A DNA stretch of 45,763 nt from a virus: IMG/VR virus record IMGVR_UViG_3300010885_030736, positions 1 through 45,763 of that record; one strand, written 5' to 3'. The position numbers were made by a program, and so were the translations under genes. Each line of letters begins with the position of its first letter. Positions within the stretch are counted from its first letter, which is position 1. Of the stretch, positions 24,439 to 32,045 are shown piece after piece. The notes beneath the pieces are model-generated. The model did not search any database and was not told the origin of the DNA. It saw only the letters and a program-made list of their open reading frames with translations.

Positions 24439-25134
24439 ATGTCAAACGTAAGAAGATATTTATCAAATGCACGTCAAAGTGCAATGGAATCTTTCTCAAA
24501 CGCTGATGGATTCATCGACCAAGACCTGTCATTCACAGGAGATGATTTCTTTAGAGCAGACGGAGGAATGGGTCAACAAGATATTCAAACATCTCAACCC
24601 TACATTATCAACGTGACTTCTACATCAGGGTCAGCAGTTGCAAACTTTAATATACTTGGTTCTTACCAATATATTAACAACACAGGTTTTTCTAACGGTT
24701 CGTTAACAGTAGGTTCTGTAACAGTTAGTTCAGGTATTCCTGACATCACTTACCAAGAGATGTTATACCAATTTATGAATAATCCTTATTCTGTTGGTTT
24801 AACTTACATTCAATCGGCTACTGCTAACCAAGTTTTACAAACTTTGTCAGTAAACACGAGAGATGCGAATGGTAACTTGGCACAAAAAACTTTAGTGCCT
24901 ACAATTGACCCGTATCAGCAACAAACGAATATCGTTGCAATGAAGTATGCTTACCGTATTGATGGTTTCACAAAAATCATCATTGCTCAAGTGTTAGCAA
25001 ACGCTACATTGTCACTATACTTCTACCCTGCTGACAACATTAACCTTGCAAGAGCGTTAGGTGGTCAACCTGTAAGCAGACAATTCGGAACACCTCCTGT
25101 AACTAATGGACAAACCATTAAGTTAAGAGCGTAA
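24439..25134 (+). CDS. putative major capsid protein, made as a precursor
   Basis: The 231-aa protein has a polar N-terminal segment (1-43) containing NADGF and ending in RADGG, then a beta-strand-rich body without membrane spans. Its size suits a single jelly-roll capsid protein. Three facts support the call. The gene sits between two strong terminators behind its own promoter. It uses more C-ending codons (TTC, AAC, TAC) than its neighbours, as highly expressed genes do. It also carries the A-D-G-G site of the polyprotein, which would give a 188-aa mature protein if cut after Gly43. I do not recognise it by sequence, so this remains inference. Confidence 0.6.
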   Translation: MSNVRRYLSNARQSAMESFSNADGFIDQDLSFTGDDFFRADGGMGQQDIQTSQPYIINVTSTSGSAVANFNILGSYQYINNTGFSNGSLTVGSVTVSSGIPDITYQEMLYQFMNNPYSVGLTYIQSATANQVLQTLSVNTRDANGNLAQKTLVPTIDPYQQQTNIVAMKYAYRIDGFTKIIIAQVLANATLSLYFYPADNINLARALGGQPVSRQFGTPPVTNGQTIKLRA

Positions 25135-25172
25135 TTATCAGAAAGTGATATAACGAATTAATGTATAATTAG

Positions 25173-25213
25173 AAAAAGAGCAAGTTTGATTTATTTCTAC
25201 TTGCTCTTTTTTA
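25173..25213 (+). terminator. rho-independent terminator after the putative MCP gene
   Basis: AAAAAGAGCAAGT and ACTTGCTCTTTTT form a 13-bp stem around a loop of about 13 bases, ending in a T run. It isolates the MCP unit from the downstream membrane-protein genes. Confidence 0.88.
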
Positions 25214-25229
25214 CTTAAAATCAAAAACT

Positions 25230-25664
25230 ATGAACGTATATGAATATGTTGCGGATTCCAATCCAAGAGTAGCAGAGCAAATAATGAATTCATTTAACTA
25301 TGATGCCATTAACTGCCCTGATATGGGTTTGAGCCAATTAGTTGACAAGGTTGGAGAACCTGCTTTGCAAAAAGTTATGGAAAACCACCCTGACAAAGAC
25401 ATTATTTTAGAGATGTTCTCTAAAAGCGAAGATGAAAAAGGTAAAAGTTGTGGTTGCGATAGTTGTAGAAACAAAAGTCGTATGAATGATGATTACTTAC
25501 ATTATCTCAATGTTACGGGTAGTGGAAAAGTTGCTCCTGTACCTGCAACAACAACACCAAATGATGCTTCTGCAAATACACATTTATTGGCAAACCAAAC
25601 AAATGTTATTTTAGTAGTGTCAGCATTGTTTATAGCGACTGCATTAATCTTAAAAAATAAATAA
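25230..25664 (+). CDS. tail-anchored protein with CGCDSC motif
   Basis: The 144-aa protein has a helical N-terminal domain (1-68) with NHPDKDIILEMF, a Cys cluster SCGCDSC (about 76-82) and a Thr/Pro linker. A C-terminal membrane helix (about 125-141) ends in KNK. It is the first gene after the MCP terminator. A minor capsid-to-membrane protein is possible. Function unknown. Confidence 0.7.
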   Translation: MNVYEYVADSNPRVAEQIMNSFNYDAINCPDMGLSQLVDKVGEPALQKVMENHPDKDIILEMFSKSEDEKGKSCGCDSCRNKSRMNDDYLHYLNVTGSGKVAPVPATTTPNDASANTHLLANQTNVILVVSALFIATALILKNK

Positions 25665-25668
25665 AAAA

Positions 25669-26364
25669 ATGGCAAATTCAAAACCTACTGCTCAAACAGG
25701 AGCATTAACATTGGTCTTACTTGTAAGATTGTATAGAAACCAAATGATTGCTTTATTAGTTAAAAACGGTATCGTTGTTAACGACAATTCTTCTGACCAA
25801 CAAATCGCTACATTAATGGCTAATTTGTTGAAAGTTTCAAAATCTTATTTCCAAGATTTGAATAATTTCATTATGAACCCAAATGTTGCAACAGTTATTG
25901 CAAGTGGATTAGGAGAAACTGCTCAATATTTTAAAATGAGTGGAAACGGATATATGAACTTCACAACTTCTGATGAAGATTCAAATCCTGACCCTGCTTT
26001 ACCTACACCTAACAACAATACAAATTCTAATACAAATGCACCTGCGCCTACTTGGTGGTCAGGAATTAAAGCAAATTTAGGGGGTTATTTAAGTGACGGT
26101 ATCAAATTAATTGGTACTATGAATACAAATAACGCAAACGTTGAAATTGCAAATGCAAGAGCGTTAGTAGAAAAAGCAAAGGCAGATGCTATAATAGCAG
26201 GAAGCCAAACTTATGTTGACCCTACATCGGGAAAAAAGGTTAACGTAAAAGACGGTACTCCCGATAAAGGAATCAGTACAACTGTTATTGTTGTATTAAG
26301 TTTAGTTGGAGTAGCCTTGTTGGGTACTGTAATATACTTTGTAGCAAGACCTAAATCTTCATAA
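25669..26364 (+). CDS. tail-anchored membrane protein
   Basis: The 231-aa protein has a helical, moderately hydrophobic N-terminal domain (1-75) and an Asn/Pro/Thr linker (about 105-125). A helical segment rich in Ala (about 155-185) precedes the C-terminal transmembrane helix (about 204-224). No enzymatic motif was seen. Its position after the MCP suggests a structural role. Confidence 0.7.
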   Translation: MANSKPTAQTGALTLVLLVRLYRNQMIALLVKNGIVVNDNSSDQQIATLMANLLKVSKSYFQDLNNFIMNPNVATVIASGLGETAQYFKMSGNGYMNFTTSDEDSNPDPALPTPNNNTNSNTNAPAPTWWSGIKANLGGYLSDGIKLIGTMNTNNANVEIANARALVEKAKADAIIAGSQTYVDPTSGKKVNVKDGTPDKGISTTVIVVLSLVGVALLGTVIYFVARPKSS

Positions 26365-26376
26365 AAATAAAAAGTT

Positions 26377-26604
26377 ATGGTTATAGATGAACAAATGTTA
26401 TCGAACATAATTGGTAGTTCTGTTGGAATGTACCCTACTGAAGTAGCAGAAATGCTTACTCGTAACGAGGTGGTTGCACCTGCACCTGAATACACACTTA
26501 ACCAATTGGTAGAGGGTGTATTTATTGGTTTAAATCAAAATCCAACTTTTGCTCAAGAATACGGTTCTTGGTTAGAGCAAATCGTAACTACATTAACTTT
26601 TTAA
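26377..26604 (+). CDS. small soluble protein
   Basis: The 75-aa acidic protein is helical with no membrane span or cysteine. It is one of the few soluble products downstream of the MCP gene and shares the AAAAAGTTATG leader with many neighbours. Function unknown. Confidence 0.65.
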   Translation: MVIDEQMLSNIIGSSVGMYPTEVAEMLTRNEVVAPAPEYTLNQLVEGVFIGLNQNPTFAQEYGSWLEQIVTTLTF

Positions 26605-26614
26605 ATTTAAAGAT

Positions 26615-26932
26615 ATGAGTAAATTTGATTGGTCAGGGTTAGTAAAAGCAGTTTTACCAAGCGTACTTGGACTTGGAACAGGTTTGATTATGAATAATCA
26701 AAACGTTCAAAATGCACAAGGTCAAGCAAATGCGCAACAACAACAACTTGACACACAATATGCGATTGCGTTAGCAAATCAACAGGCTATTGCATTACAA
26801 AATCAAGGAGGTGGAAAACAAAATGAGCCACCACCACCCAAGAGCAATACGGCTCTTTATATTGGATTAGGCGTTGGCGGATTAGTGTTAATTAGCGTTA
26901 TTATTTTCGCAGTTACACGAAATAAAGATTAA
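26615..26932 (+). CDS. Gln-rich tail-anchored membrane protein
   Basis: The 105-aa protein has a hydrophobic Gly/Leu segment near the N terminus (about 10-25), a Gln/Ala/Asn-rich helical middle (28-65), a poly-Pro linker and a strong C-terminal membrane helix (about 80-99). Function unknown. Confidence 0.7.
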   Translation: MSKFDWSGLVKAVLPSVLGLGTGLIMNNQNVQNAQGQANAQQQQLDTQYAIALANQQAIALQNQGGGKQNEPPPPKSNTALYIGLGVGGLVLISVIIFAVTRNKD

Positions 26933-26943
26933 AAACATCAATT

Positions 26944-27159
26944 ATGCAAAATTTTTTAGCACAAGCAAAAGACATAGCGAGTAAGGACAAAAGAGAAATT
27001 CTTATGGTTACTACTCAAGCATCGGTAAACGGTGCAGTTACAGGACTTGTATTAGGTCTTATGATTGGTTATTGGAAAAACAAAAACGTTTATGTTGCGG
27101 GACTTATTGGCGCAGTTATAGGTGGAGTTGCTACAAGCATAATTGTACATAAAAAATAA
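26944..27159 (+). CDS. two-span glycine-zipper membrane protein
   Basis: The 71-aa protein has an amphipathic N terminus and two membrane segments (about 28-43 and 49-67) with Gly-x3-Gly spacing. Glycine zippers favour close helix packing and occur in membrane-pore and membrane-tube proteins. It resembles the protein at 15211. Role unknown. Confidence 0.7.
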   Translation: MQNFLAQAKDIASKDKREILMVTTQASVNGAVTGLVLGLMIGYWKNKNVYVAGLIGAVIGGVATSIIVHKK

Positions 27160-27160
27160 G

Positions 27161-27622
27161 ATGAAAAATAAAAACTTAATCATATTCGGTCTTTTGTGTA
27201 TTGGAGTTTACGCTTATTTAGATAAGAAGAAAAAAGACACGACAAAACCATATACCGATGCAGAGTTGGACAAGAAAATTGTTGACCTTGTAAATAAGGC
27301 AATGGATTTTGCAAAAAGCAAAGGCAGAACTCAAAGTCTTAAAACCACACAAGAGGCAATAGACCAAACTAAATTTATATTTAGTGACGCTAAAGCCAAA
27401 GGAAAAGATTTAAGCAGGGCTAATGTCGATAAATTCTTTAAAATTTATTGGATTATGGTTTTAAACCAAGAGGGAGATAAAAGTCAAGGAGTTGCCACAA
27501 AAGAAGACAATGATTTTTTAATGGATTTTATGTCAAAACCTCAACCTGTTCAGCCCGTAGGAGTTGTTCAGCAGTCAGAGGGTTTCTTTTTACCGAAAAC
27601 ACCTGTTAATGTAAATTTTTAA
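27161..27622 (+). CDS. N-anchored helical protein, YTDAELDK family (copy 1)
   Basis: The 153-aa protein starts at 27161, directly after the previous stop, with a membrane helix (4-19). A helical domain follows (YTDAELDKKIVDLVNKAM ... GKDLSRANVDKFFKI ... DFLMDFMSKP), and the C terminus contains QSEGFF. The protein at 37803 is a clear paralog. The QSEGFF end echoes the motif of the NSEGFF family in an otherwise unrelated protein. Confidence 0.75.
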   Translation: MKNKNLIIFGLLCIGVYAYLDKKKKDTTKPYTDAELDKKIVDLVNKAMDFAKSKGRTQSLKTTQEAIDQTKFIFSDAKAKGKDLSRANVDKFFKIYWIMVLNQEGDKSQGVATKEDNDFLMDFMSKPQPVQPVGVVQQSEGFFLPKTPVNVNF

Positions 27623-27634
27623 AAATAAAAAATT

Positions 27635-28618
27635 ATGAAACCAACTAATTTAGTAATTATATTAGGCTCTGCAATATTAGGAGGGCTTTACTTAACTAAC
27701 AAAAAAGCAAAAGATAAAGCGAAAGCAGACGCAGATGCACTTATGTTAGCATCAGCATTGGCAACTGCTCAACCACCTGCTACAAACGTTCTAATAAATA
27801 CTGCTCCTGTTCTACCTGCTGAACCTGTTGAAGATTTAACGGGTCGTTACTCAACTGCTGAAGCAACTAAAAAAGCATTAACGGTAGTAACTAAATGGAT
27901 AAGTCTTTTAGATGCTATTCCAAAAGAATTCTTGACACAAGAAAACAAGAATATCATAAATCAAAGAATTTGGGCTGAAAAAGAAAAACAGGCTAAAATT
28001 GATTATGACAAGGCATTAGCAGAGGCTAAATTAAAAAACCTATCTAAATTTACTTTTCAAGGCACAACATTTTGGACTGCTAATGAAGAAGACACAAGAA
28101 ACGGAAGTTTTATAGGGTCTATTTGGAAACTAAATAATCCATACGGAAATTACTTTAGTAATTCATTTAAGTATAGAGAATCAGTAGGAGAAGCAATTTT
28201 AATGAACGCAAATTTAATAAAAATTGCGTCTATGAATAATCCGAATGACCCTGCAACATTAGGAGATTATGTAAAACTTGTTAAAACACAAAAGTTTTCA
28301 GAAATATACGATAGATTGAAAGTTGTATTTACAGAACTTCCAAAATCAGATGTTAATAGATTGGTTGAAATATTGCCTAAATATTTAATGGCGGTTAGTG
28401 ATAATTTTGCTTACTTCCAAACTGAATATGAAAAAAACCCATTTACAATCGAAGAGCAATTATACTTAAAAGACATTAATCTTGAGCAGTTATTAAGCCC
28501 TCCAAGAATTAGTGAAATAAATTGGACTACTTTGATGCAAAATCAGCCTTATAGGGGAGATGGACTACTTATGACAAGTAATGCAGTACCAACACCTATT
28601 ATTCGAGCAATACGATAG
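27635..28618 (+). CDS. large N-anchored helical protein
   Basis: The 327-aa protein has a membrane helix (5-21), a Pro/Ala-rich linker (about 42-62) and a helical domain of about 260 residues without recognisable catalytic motifs. It is the largest N-anchored protein of the downstream region. A structural role is likely; function unknown. Confidence 0.7.
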   Translation: MKPTNLVIILGSAILGGLYLTNKKAKDKAKADADALMLASALATAQPPATNVLINTAPVLPAEPVEDLTGRYSTAEATKKALTVVTKWISLLDAIPKEFLTQENKNIINQRIWAEKEKQAKIDYDKALAEAKLKNLSKFTFQGTTFWTANEEDTRNGSFIGSIWKLNNPYGNYFSNSFKYRESVGEAILMNANLIKIASMNNPNDPATLGDYVKLVKTQKFSEIYDRLKVVFTELPKSDVNRLVEILPKYLMAVSDNFAYFQTEYEKNPFTIEEQLYLKDINLEQLLSPPRISEINWTTLMQNQPYRGDGLLMTSNAVPTPIIRAIR

Positions 28619-28648
28619 TTAATTCTAAAAATTAAAAAAAATAGTAAA

Positions 28649-28759
28649 ATGAAAAAACCAAATATTTTATTCGCAGTAATCGGATTAGTAGTTTCTCTTG
28701 GAGTAGTTTACGGTTACACATACATTATCGGAAAATCTTGGAAAGCAAGTCAAAAGTAA
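28649..28759 (+). CDS. very small membrane protein
   Basis: The 36-aa product has one hydrophobic helix (about 5-22), a GKSWKASQK end and an A-rich leader like its neighbours. The end resembles that of the 44-aa protein at 30982 (GRAWKKSQTA), so the two may be related. Confidence 0.65.
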   Translation: MKKPNILFAVIGLVVSLGVVYGYTYIIGKSWKASQK

Positions 28760-28780
28760 TTAATTTAAAAAATCAGTAAA

Positions 28781-29221
28781 ATGGAAATTTTAAAAGACAA
28801 AAAATTATTAGTAGGTGGTTTAGCAGTAATAGGTGGTATAGCACTCGTTGCTTACTTGTTAAAGCCAAAAGCACCAAGAAAAAATTCAGAGGGTTTCTTT
28901 AATGCGGGTGGGAGAATTTTACCAATAAAAGAACCAATATTACCAATAAAACAAGAGGTTTGTAATTTGCCTAATAATTTTGTTAGACAGGTAGTTACTA
29001 ATACGGGAGTGATTAAAACTTTTTGTGGTAGATACGATAGGGTTGTAACTATGACACCAACAGGTAAAGGATTTCAATATAGATTGCGACCTGAAATTCC
29101 GAGTGCAACTTTTGTAAATGGTGGTTTTGTAAATTCAAACGGAACAAATGTTATTACAACATATCAAATAATTAGTAGTTCTGATTATGAATCTGCATTT
29201 ATTTATGGACAAAATTGTTAA
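28781..29221 (+). CDS. NSEGFF-family membrane protein, long form
   Basis: The 146-aa protein has the family N terminus with a membrane helix (about 10-26) and motif KNSEGFFNAGG. Its unusually long C-terminal domain (about 100 residues) has three spread cysteines and lacks the compact Cys pairs. The first 125 bases are nearly identical to the next gene, so an anchor module has been joined to different cargo. Confidence 0.75.
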   Translation: MEILKDKKLLVGGLAVIGGIALVAYLLKPKAPRKNSEGFFNAGGRILPIKEPILPIKQEVCNLPNNFVRQVVTNTGVIKTFCGRYDRVVTMTPTGKGFQYRLRPEIPSATFVNGGFVNSNGTNVITTYQIISSSDYESAFIYGQNC

Positions 29222-29248
29222 AAAACATTAATCATTAATTCAAAAAAA

Positions 29249-29620
29249 ATGGAAATTTTAAAAGATAAAAAAATATTAGTAGGTGGTTTAGCGGTCATAG
29301 GTGGTATAGCACTTGTTGCTTACTTGTTAAAGCCAAAAGCACCAAGAAAAAATTCAGAGGGATTTTTTAATATGGTTGGTAGTCCAATACAAGGCTCAAC
29401 AAATCCATTTATACCAAATTCTTTTACAAGACAAGATACTTTTTGTAAACTTTGTGTGCTTTATGAAAAAAAAATAAATTCAAAAGGGCTTACTGAATAC
29501 ACTAAAAGACTTACATCGGGTAATACAATGAGCCTTGAAGTATTTGGAATAACAGAACAAGAGTTTAATTTGGCTTTTACCAAAAACGGACTTTGTAAAG
29601 TAAATCCACCAACAAAATAA
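29249..29620 (+). CDS. NSEGFF-family membrane protein, long form
   Basis: The 123-aa protein shares its first 42 residues with the previous one almost exactly, including KNSEGFFN. It then has a distinct C-terminal domain with a C-x2-C pair (FCKLCVLY) and a final Cys (GLCK). The shared anchor and differing domains show tandem duplication followed by divergence of the exposed part. Confidence 0.75.
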   Translation: MEILKDKKILVGGLAVIGGIALVAYLLKPKAPRKNSEGFFNMVGSPIQGSTNPFIPNSFTRQDTFCKLCVLYEKKINSKGLTEYTKRLTSGNTMSLEVFGITEQEFNLAFTKNGLCKVNPPTK

Positions 29621-29644
29621 AATATTAATCATTAATTCAAAAAA

Positions 29645-29884
29645 ATGGAAAAAAAGTATATCATCGGAGGTTTGGCGATAGTAGGTGCATTAGCATTATT
29701 CGCTTATTTAAAGCCGACAACTGCTAAAAGAAATTCAGAGGGTTTCTTTGGAGCAAATGGAAAAGCAAGTTTTGCTAAAGCATATTTATCAAGCGGAAGC
29801 GGTTGCACGGTTTGTGACGGAGGAATGTCAAACTATTGGGCGCAAGGTGGTCGTTGTAAACAAGGCGACAGATGCGTTAGATAA
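29645..29884 (+). CDS. NSEGFF-family membrane protein with Cys-pair domain
   Basis: The 79-aa protein has a membrane helix (6-20), the motif RNSEGFFGANG and the canonical cysteine pattern C-x2-C (CTVC) ... C-x4-C (CKQGDRC). It is the closest relative of the gene at 10253, nearly 20 kb away. Confidence 0.8.
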   Translation: MEKKYIIGGLAIVGALALFAYLKPTTAKRNSEGFFGANGKASFAKAYLSSGSGCTVCDGGMSNYWAQGGRCKQGDRCVR

Positions 29885-29909
29885 TTAATTAATCTTTAAA
29901 TTAAAAAAA

Positions 29910-30158
29910 ATGGATAAAAAATTAATAGTAGGAGGTTTAGCGGTAGTAGGTGGATTGGCACTTGTTGTTTATTTAATAAAACCAAAATCGCCAAGAAAAA
30001 ATTCAGAGGGTTTCTTTAATGCAGGTGGAAAAACTGCAAAATATGGTGGAGGTTGGTGCAAACGTTTTGACCCAAGTAGAGGTAATATTTATATGCACGA
30101 TAACGGTAATGGTGGTTGCCCTAAAGGAGAAACACACGTTGCAGGATTTGGATTATAA
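29910..30158 (+). CDS. NSEGFF-family membrane protein, degenerate Cys pattern
   Basis: The 82-aa protein keeps the membrane helix and KNSEGFFNAGG, but the C-terminal domain has only two cysteines. In CPKGETH a histidine occupies the place of the last cysteine. That substitution would fit a metal site better than a disulfide, if the position is homologous. Confidence 0.75.
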   Translation: MDKKLIVGGLAVVGGLALVVYLIKPKSPRKNSEGFFNAGGKTAKYGGGWCKRFDPSRGNIYMHDNGNGGCPKGETHVAGFGL

Positions 30159-30190
30159 AAAGTTAAAAAAAACAATTAAAATTTAAGAAA

Positions 30191-30457
30191 ATGAACAATA
30201 AAAAATTATTGATGGGCGGTTTAGCAATAGTTGGTGCAATAGCATTGGTTATGTACTTAAAGCCAAAACCAAGAAAAAATTCAGACGGCTTCTTTGGAGC
30301 AAATGGAAAAATGAGTAGAAGTTCATCGGGTAACTGTGAAGTTTGTTATGATAATTATTCTGCTAACAATTCTTCTCAAAGTTTATATTATGCTAATAAT
30401 GGTTATTGCAAACAAGGCGATAGATGTAAGCGAAGTGTAAAGATTACTCAAGCATAA
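30191..30457 (+). CDS. NSEGFF-family membrane protein with Cys-pair domain
   Basis: The 88-aa protein has a membrane helix (6-21), KNSDGFFGANG, CEVC and CKQGDRC. It is nearly identical in its first 45 residues to the next family member, with the same leader. Confidence 0.8.
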   Translation: MNNKKLLMGGLAIVGAIALVMYLKPKPRKNSDGFFGANGKMSRSSSGNCEVCYDNYSANNSSQSLYYANNGYCKQGDRCKRSVKITQA

Positions 30458-30519
30458 TATCTTATAACTAAAATTATAAAGTATTGACTTCTAATAAAAA
30501 AAAACTAAAATTTAAGGAA

Positions 30520-30762
30520 ATGAACAATAAAAAATTATTGATGGGTGGTTTAGCAATAGTTGGTGCAATAGCATTGGTTATGTATTTAAAACCAAAACCA
30601 AGAAGAAATTCAGAGGGTTTCTTTGGAGCGAGTGGAGGCAGTCTTACAGGTAAGGCTCGTTCAACCTGTAAACTTTGTAAAGATTCTGAAACAGGAGGTA
30701 CTTACCAAAATTGGAATGGTATCTGTGATGCAGGAGATTCTTGCGTGAAAAAAAGTTTGTAG
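30520..30762 (+). CDS. NSEGFF-family membrane protein with Cys-pair domain
   Basis: The 80-aa protein starts at 30520; the upstream in-frame ATG at 30484 is rejected because the paralog starts at MNNKKLLMGG with the same AAATTTAAG leader. It has RNSEGFFGASG, CKLC and CDAGDSC. Confidence 0.8.
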   Translation: MNNKKLLMGGLAIVGAIALVMYLKPKPRRNSEGFFGASGGSLTGKARSTCKLCKDSETGGTYQNWNGICDAGDSCVKKSL

Positions 30763-30770
30763 TAAAATCA

Positions 30771-30804
30771 AAAAAATATTAACAATTAAAATTTAAGAAA
30801 ATGG
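30771..30804 (+). repeat. duplicated gene leader (copy 1 of 2)
   Basis: A 34-base AT-rich leader reaching four bases into the gene at 30801 is repeated exactly at 30952-30985 before the gene at 30982. Partial copies precede 30191 and 30520. Leaders and start regions have been duplicated together. Confidence 0.8.
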
Positions 30805-30947
30805 AAAAAAAATATATCATCGGAGGTTTAGCAATTGTAGGTGTAATAGCAATTATTGCTTATTATAACAAACCTAAAAAGAACTCACAAGGGTTTTACG
30901 GAATGAACGGCTCTTCTTACGGAATGAACGGTCAATACTACAAATAA
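30801..30947 (+). CDS. short NSEGFF-family membrane protein without cysteines
   Basis: The 48-aa protein has the family N terminus (MEKKYIIGGLAIVG), a membrane helix, the diverged motif KNSQGFYGMNG and a Gly/Ser/Tyr tail in which YGMNG occurs twice. It lacks the Cys domain and may be a decayed or minimal family member. Confidence 0.7.
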   Translation: MEKKYIIGGLAIVGVIAIIAYYNKPKKNSQGFYGMNGSSYGMNGQYYK

Positions 30948-30951
30948 TTAA

Positions 30952-30985
30952 AAAAAATATTAACAATTAAAATTTAAGAAAATGG
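30952..30985 (+). repeat. duplicated gene leader (copy 2 of 2)
   Basis: Exact copy of the 34-base leader at 30771-30804, here in front of an unrelated small membrane protein gene. Confidence 0.8.
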
Positions 30986-31116
30986 GAGAGTTTTATGACG
31001 AAAGTAATAAGCCAAGTACAACAAGTAATTTGGTTTACATCGGAGTATCAGCAGTAGTGGTATTTGGATTAGTTTATCTTGTAGGTCGTGCTTGGAAAAA
31101 AAGCCAAACTGCATAA
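30982..31116 (+). CDS. very small membrane protein
   Basis: The 44-aa product has a polar N terminus, one membrane helix (about 17-34) and a basic end GRAWKKSQTA like that of the protein at 28649. Function unknown. Confidence 0.65.
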   Translation: MGEFYDESNKPSTTSNLVYIGVSAVVVFGLVYLVGRAWKKSQTA

Positions 31117-31122
31117 TTAACT

Positions 31123-31530
31123 ATGGTTTCAGTTCCGCACCCTAAATATAAATTTAAGGAAGATTTTACTGCAAAGTTATGTAAAGACTTTATAGAATCT
31201 TTTACTACCAAAACACCTTGTAAATCTTACGAGGATTTGGTGTTTAAAAAGGGGAATGTTTTTGAAGCAAATATAAATGTAGCGAATAAAAACCCGAACA
31301 TTATATTTGGTTTTGCTAAAATGACACCTTTTGAAGTTCCTTTAAACATTTTGGAAAAGGTTGATGATTCAACTGAAATTACAGATGTAGTTCAAGGCGA
31401 CCCAAGAGTTAACAAAGCAAAAAAACAAGCGATAATTGATGCCGAAGAAAAAAAGGTAAAAATGATGTTTATAGTTCCTACAATTTGTATATTAGCGGTT
31501 GTTTGGATTTTTGGCATTAAAAAACTTTAA
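31123..31530 (+). CDS. tail-anchored FKKGD-module protein
   Basis: The 135-aa protein has the module YKFKEDFTAK ... FKKGNVFEA ... FEVPLNILEKV, a charged linker and a C-terminal membrane helix (about 112-130) ending in KKL. The module matches those at 13347-14876 and 33339-36679. Two cysteines (18 and 31) lie within the module, as in the protein at 14481. Confidence 0.75.
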   Translation: MVSVPHPKYKFKEDFTAKLCKDFIESFTTKTPCKSYEDLVFKKGNVFEANINVANKNPNIIFGFAKMTPFEVPLNILEKVDDSTEITDVVQGDPRVNKAKKQAIIDAEEKKVKMMFIVPTICILAVVWIFGIKKL

Positions 31531-31533
31531 CGT

Positions 31534-31710
31534 ATGAAAAAAGTTGTAAAAGTTGGGGCATTATTAGTAGTATCTGCGGGTATTATTTACTCCGCTTTCA
31601 TAATGTACGAAGACTACGTTAAGACGCATAAAAGACCACAAGAAGTTCAACCTTTATTTTCAGGAGGTACAATGGGTAATATAGGTTGTGTAGTACCACC
31701 CTGTTTTTAA
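31534..31710 (+). CDS. small N-anchored membrane protein with Cys-rich end
   Basis: The 58-aa product has a membrane helix (about 5-24), a charged linker, a SGGTMGN segment and a final CVVPPCF with a third Cys just before. Function unknown. Confidence 0.65.
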   Translation: MKKVVKVGALLVVSAGIIYSAFIMYEDYVKTHKRPQEVQPLFSGGTMGNIGCVVPPCF

Positions 31711-31728
31711 AAAATAAAAAATATTATT

Positions 31729-32034
31729 ATGAATAAGAATACGATGTTTTACGGATTAATAGCAGTAGGCGGTATATTGGCTTATTATGCTTGGAAACAA
31801 CATAGTTTAAGTATGAAGCAATCTTCTGAAAACGCTACTACACCGTTAAGTCATACTTCGGGTATTTTTGCTGATGACGTTCCTGTTGACCCAAGTGTTT
31901 TAGGTTTTCAAACAGGAGGTGTAAAATCTCCACTTGCGAGTATAAAAGAATCGGTAAGTCAAATTATTGAGCCTCTTATTGGAACGCCAAAACAAACTGT
32001 ATTAACGGGTCAAGGGCAATTCCTTGAATCATAA
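31729..32034 (+). CDS. N-anchored membrane protein
   Basis: The 101-aa protein has a membrane helix (about 6-21) and a polar Ser/Thr/Pro-containing C-terminal region with no recognised domain. It contains a QTGGVKSP segment that could be a variant Gly-Gly site. Function unknown. Confidence 0.65.
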   Translation: MNKNTMFYGLIAVGGILAYYAWKQHSLSMKQSSENATTPLSHTSGIFADDVPVDPSVLGFQTGGVKSPLASIKESVSQIIEPLIGTPKQTVLTGQGQFLES

Positions 32035-32045
32035 AAATTAACCTT

